From: Ferruginibacter sp.
GTDB lineage: Bacteria > Bacteroidota > Bacteroidia > Chitinophagales > Chitinophagaceae
Assembly: GCA_019638635.1 (NCBI GenBank)
Contig: JAHBTM010000017.1
Span: 1 to 37,608, forward strand
Length of the DNA: 37,608 nt
Reading direction: 5' to 3'
Shown: piece by piece, positions 35,025 through 37,608 of the stretch
How the letters are laid out: each line of letters starts with the position of its first letter
Numbering within the stretch: the stretch's first letter is position 1
Position numbers and translations under genes: made by a program
The notes under the pieces: model-generated
What the model saw: only the letters and a program-made list of their open reading frames with translations
The model's database searches: none
Told to the model about the DNA's origin: nothing

Positions 35025-36419
35025 CTACTTCCCTTTGCCTGCCAGGATAATGCGGATGGTGTGCAGTAAGATTTTAAAATCGAGCATGAGGGAAACATTT
35101 TCCACATACAGCAAATCATACGGCATACGCCGGATCATCTCTTCTAACGTTGAGGCATATCCGAATTTAACCATGCCCCAACTGGTGATGCCCGGCTTCA
35201 CTTTAAAGAGCAGTTTATACTCCGGATGATTATGAAGTATTTGCTGAATGTAGTGCCGGCGTTCCGGCCGTGGACCAACCAGGCTCATCTCACCTTTCAG
35301 GATATTCCAGAACTGAGGCAATTCATCAATACGCCATTTGCGCATGGTTTTTCCCCAGGGGGTAATGCGTGGATCCTGATCATAACTGAGTTGCGGGCCT
35401 TCCACTTCTGCATCGCGGTACATGGAACGAAATTTATACATGATGAATGGCTTCCCCTTGTATCCTATCCGTTCCTGACGAAATATTATTTTTCCGGGAG
35501 AGGAACGCCATACCCGAATGGCCGCGTATAAAAACAAGGGCGACAACAGCATGCATGAAAAAACAGAAATTGACACATCTACTATCCGTTTGAAATTCTG
35601 TTGCCATACCGGTAACTGTCCCGGATGCAACTGCATCAGCGGCACTCCGGTTACATTTGAGGTTTGTATAGCCCCGCTGATGATATCTACCAGATCAGGT
35701 TTCACCATAATCTCCACGTCGTACTCAATGAAATACAACAGGGCTGTTCCCAACAGGCTACGATGCTCTTTATCAATATCGATAACTACATATTCAATTT
35801 GTTGTTCACGAATGACCGTGTTGAGTAACTGCTGATCAGAGAATGTGTACAAGCCTGAATAGGTGTGCACGGGCTCCTCACCCAAATGAAAACATGCTAC
35901 CGGCTTTAAACCATTATGATCTTTAAAATCTGTTCCCGGAGACCACACTGCTGAAGATTTATTTCCACCTGAAACAATCAGTACATTAAAATACACACTG
36001 CCTTCATTCAATTGCTTTTTGGCCACATGCAAAATAGTCATCCTAACGGCAAGGGTTAGGAGCATTACAGGCAACAACAGACTAAAGAACTCCTGATAAT
36101 ATTTTAAGTTATCGTACTGCGGATTTTTAAGAATGAAGAAAAACAACAGAAACATGCAACCAATCAGGCTAATCACCATGATTCGCCAAACCTCACCCAG
36201 CCTCGATTTCCTATACACATCCGTGTAAGTGCCCGAAAGGTAATTCAGCATTACCCAGCCCATCGTGTAGAGAAACAATCCAAGATAAAAACCGGCAGGA
36301 ATACTAAACCGGTAATCGTATATCACAGTACGTAAATAGTAAAAGCACAGCCATGTAAGGATAGCAATGAGCACATCCGACAGCACTAACCAGCGGGTAT
36401 GAATTCTGTTTTGCCTCAA
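35025..36419 (-). CDS. Polyprenyl-phosphate sugar phosphotransferase (exopolysaccharide initiation)
   Basis: A 464-residue inner-membrane enzyme that starts surface-polysaccharide synthesis by moving a sugar phosphate from a nucleotide sugar to undecaprenyl phosphate. The N-terminal half has four or five membrane helices, then a CoA-binding-like region. The C-terminal catalytic domain is clear: the KRIVDVSISVFSCMLLSPLF membrane segment, RQERIGYKGKPFIMYKFRSM, WRIDELPQFWNILKGEMSLV followed by GPRPE, and VKPGITSWGMV. Sugar specificity cannot be read. It is 14 bp behind a Gfo/Idh/MocA oxidoreductase gene, which suggests the two act in the same glycan pathway. Confidence 0.92.
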   Translation of the reverse strand: MRQNRIHTRWLVLSDVLIAILTWLCFYYLRTVIYDYRFSIPAGFYLGLFLYTMGWVMLNYLSGTYTDVYRKSRLGEVWRIMVISLIGCMFLLFFFILKNPQYDNLKYYQEFFSLLLPVMLLTLAVRMTILHVAKKQLNEGSVYFNVLIVSGGNKSSAVWSPGTDFKDHNGLKPVACFHLGEEPVHTYSGLYTFSDQQLLNTVIREQQIEYVVIDIDKEHRSLLGTALLYFIEYDVEIMVKPDLVDIISGAIQTSNVTGVPLMQLHPGQLPVWQQNFKRIVDVSISVFSCMLLSPLFLYAAIRVWRSSPGKIIFRQERIGYKGKPFIMYKFRSMYRDAEVEGPQLSYDQDPRITPWGKTMRKWRIDELPQFWNILKGEMSLVGPRPERRHYIQQILHNHPEYKLLFKVKPGITSWGMVKFGYASTLEEMIRRMPYDLLYVENVSLMLDFKILLHTIRIILAGKGK

Positions 36420-36433
36420 GGTGGTTCAACTTG

Positions 36434-37402
36434 TTAGAGTTGTTTATGATTAATCTTCTCGAGAATTTTGTGGGCCACTTCCATTGCGCTGAAACCGTCG
36501 AATATCGTTACTGCGGTTTCTTTGTTGTGGGTGATGGACTGCAGGAATGATTGCAGTTCCATTTTTATAGCGTTCCCATCTTCTACTGCCGGATTGGCAA
36601 TGGAAATGGTTTTCTTTCCATTGTGGGTGTCAATATCGAATGTAAATACACTTTTATCGCCCGGTTCGTTCAGTTTGATGACTTCTGATTTTTTATCCAG
36701 AAAATCTATGCCAATATAGGCGTCTTTCTGGAAGAGGCGCATTTTTCTCATTTTCTTCAGGGAGATGCGGCTACTGGTGAGGTTGGCCACGCAACCGTTA
36801 TCAAATTCTATACGCACGTTGGCGATATCGGGTGTATCACTGAGTACTGCTACACCATTCGCGGAGATATAACTTACATTGCTATTCACCAATTTCAAGA
36901 TGATGTCAATATCGTGAATCATCAAATCAAGAATCACACTTACGTCTGTGCCACGCGGATTGAACTGAGCGAGCCGGTGCACTTCAATAAACATCGGTTG
37001 CAACTGATATTCTTTCAATGCGAGGTATGCGGGGTTGAATCGTTCCACATGACCTACCTGAAACTTCACATTAGATTCGGTGGCGAGCTTTACGAGTAAG
37101 CGGGCCTCTTCCATGGTGTTGGCCAGTGGTTTCTCCACAAATACATGCTTGCCTTTGCGCAGGGCCATTTCACACAAATCGTAATGATAGATGGTTGGAG
37201 CAACAATATCTACTGCGTCGCAGGCGTCCATCAAAGCTTCCGGAGTATTGAAACGGGGTATCTTATAGGTCTCTTCTACCTGTGTTGCCACCTGGTCGTT
37301 GGGGTCGTAAAAGCCCACGAGATTGGCCCCTGCAATTTCCAGCCAGTTGTTGATGTGAAATTTCCCGAGATGCCCGGTACCAAATATGCCGATTTTTAAC
37401 AT
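36434..37402 (-). CDS. Gfo/Idh/MocA-family NAD(P)-dependent oxidoreductase
   Basis: A 322-residue sugar-type dehydrogenase. Rossmann N-terminus MLKIGIFGTGHLGKFHINNW, the EKP motif (GKHVFVEKPLANTMEEA) and the C-terminal substrate domain with NPRGTDVSVILDLMIHDIDI are all present. The GTDV...DLMIHD stretch recalls UDP-GlcNAc 3-dehydrogenase-type (GnnA-like) members of the family, which would fit an amino-sugar role in envelope glycans, but this is only a visual match. It sits between accA and the polysaccharide-initiating transferase, with gaps of 26 and 14 bp. Confidence 0.88.
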   Translation of the reverse strand: MLKIGIFGTGHLGKFHINNWLEIAGANLVGFYDPNDQVATQVEETYKIPRFNTPEALMDACDAVDIVAPTIYHYDLCEMALRKGKHVFVEKPLANTMEEARLLVKLATESNVKFQVGHVERFNPAYLALKEYQLQPMFIEVHRLAQFNPRGTDVSVILDLMIHDIDIILKLVNSNVSYISANGVAVLSDTPDIANVRIEFDNGCVANLTSSRISLKKMRKMRLFQKDAYIGIDFLDKKSEVIKLNEPGDKSVFTFDIDTHNGKKTISIANPAVEDGNAIKMELQSFLQSITHNKETAVTIFDGFSAMEVAHKILEKINHKQL

Positions 37403-37428
37403 GATTCATTGAATTGGACGCTGAAACA

Positions 37429-37608
37429 TTAGGCCATGGACTCTTCCCAGAAACCCATTTTACCAAATTTATCAATCCTGTTTTTTACTCTTTCATCAGG
37501 GTTTTGTTTTTCCAGTTCTTCCAGGGCCGGAACCAGATAGTTTTTCAACCGTTCGGCTGCTTCATCGTAATCCCAATGGGCGCCTCCGAGGGGTTCAGGC
37601 ACCACTGC
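37429..37608 (-). CDS. accA: Acetyl-CoA carboxylase carboxyltransferase alpha subunit, C-terminal end (partial)
   Basis: Only the last 59 residues and the stop lie in the window. They read AVVPEPLGGAHWDYDEAAER, then a helical stretch, then the end KFGKMGFWEESMA. The PEPLGGAH motif followed by a long helix is typical of the AccA C-terminus. The enzyme makes malonyl-CoA for fatty acid synthesis. The gene continues beyond the right edge. Confidence 0.85.
   Translation of the reverse strand, partial: AVVPEPLGGAHWDYDEAAERLKNYLVPALEELEKQNPDERVKNRIDKFGKMGFWEESMA

Overview
The window looks like a piece of a Bacteroidota chromosome, most plausibly from the Chitinophagia/Sphingobacteriia side (the class is inference). 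The evidence is a SusC-like TonB-dependent receptor with a lipoprotein partner, two secreted multidomain proteins with type IX secretion (T9SS) C-terminal domains of different types, a long Bacteroidota-type YidC, a CTC-form ribosomal protein L25, DUF5689/DUF4919/DUF3841 proteins, and several matches to the phylum's -7 promoter element TAnnTTTG. No tRNA, rRNA, CRISPR array, transposase or prophage gene was seen.

Layout. 1-2.4 kb: htpG (Hsp90) and a small conserved protein, both minus strand. 2.5-10.3 kb: a surface nutrient-acquisition locus. A TonB-dependent receptor, a DUF5689/choice-of-anchor-J lipoprotein and a lamin-tail/FN3 T9SS protein lie on the minus strand, and a secreted endonuclease/exonuclease/phosphatase-family enzyme is divergently transcribed. 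I infer uptake of extracellular nucleic acid or another phosphate ester. 10.3-12.1 kb: a PolB-type 3'-5' exonuclease, an exported thioredoxin-fold protein and a small secreted protein. 12.1-12.8 kb: a gene-free stretch with three tandem hairpins and a pair of G4/C4 palindromes. 12.8-15.3 kb: a compact four-gene sensory operon (small Cys-tailed protein, multi-pass membrane protein, sensor-less NarL-type histidine kinase, NarL-type regulator). 15.3-23.5 kb: fusA is separated from rpsG-rpsL by about 5 kb holding three plus-strand genes (DUF4919 protein, PKD/CHU_C T9SS protein, DUF3841 protein), so the classical str cluster is split. 23.7-27.9 kb: ilvE, a HolD-psi-like unknown, rdgB, a hotdog thioesterase, aroE and a phosphosulfolactate synthase. 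27.9-30.5 kb: a TPR protein and two exported unknowns. 30.7-35.0 kb: yidC, rplY, prs and divergent radC. 35.0 kb to the end: a polyprenyl-phosphate sugar phosphotransferase, a Gfo/Idh/MocA oxidoreductase and the 3' end of accA.

Most of the window is housekeeping. The parts that deserve attention are the TonB/DUF5689/nuclease locus, the sensory operon with its upstream palindromes, and the inserted block that splits the str cluster. Starts were moved inward from the longest open frame wherever a signal peptide, a family N-terminus or an upstream promoter element made the inner ATG more likely.
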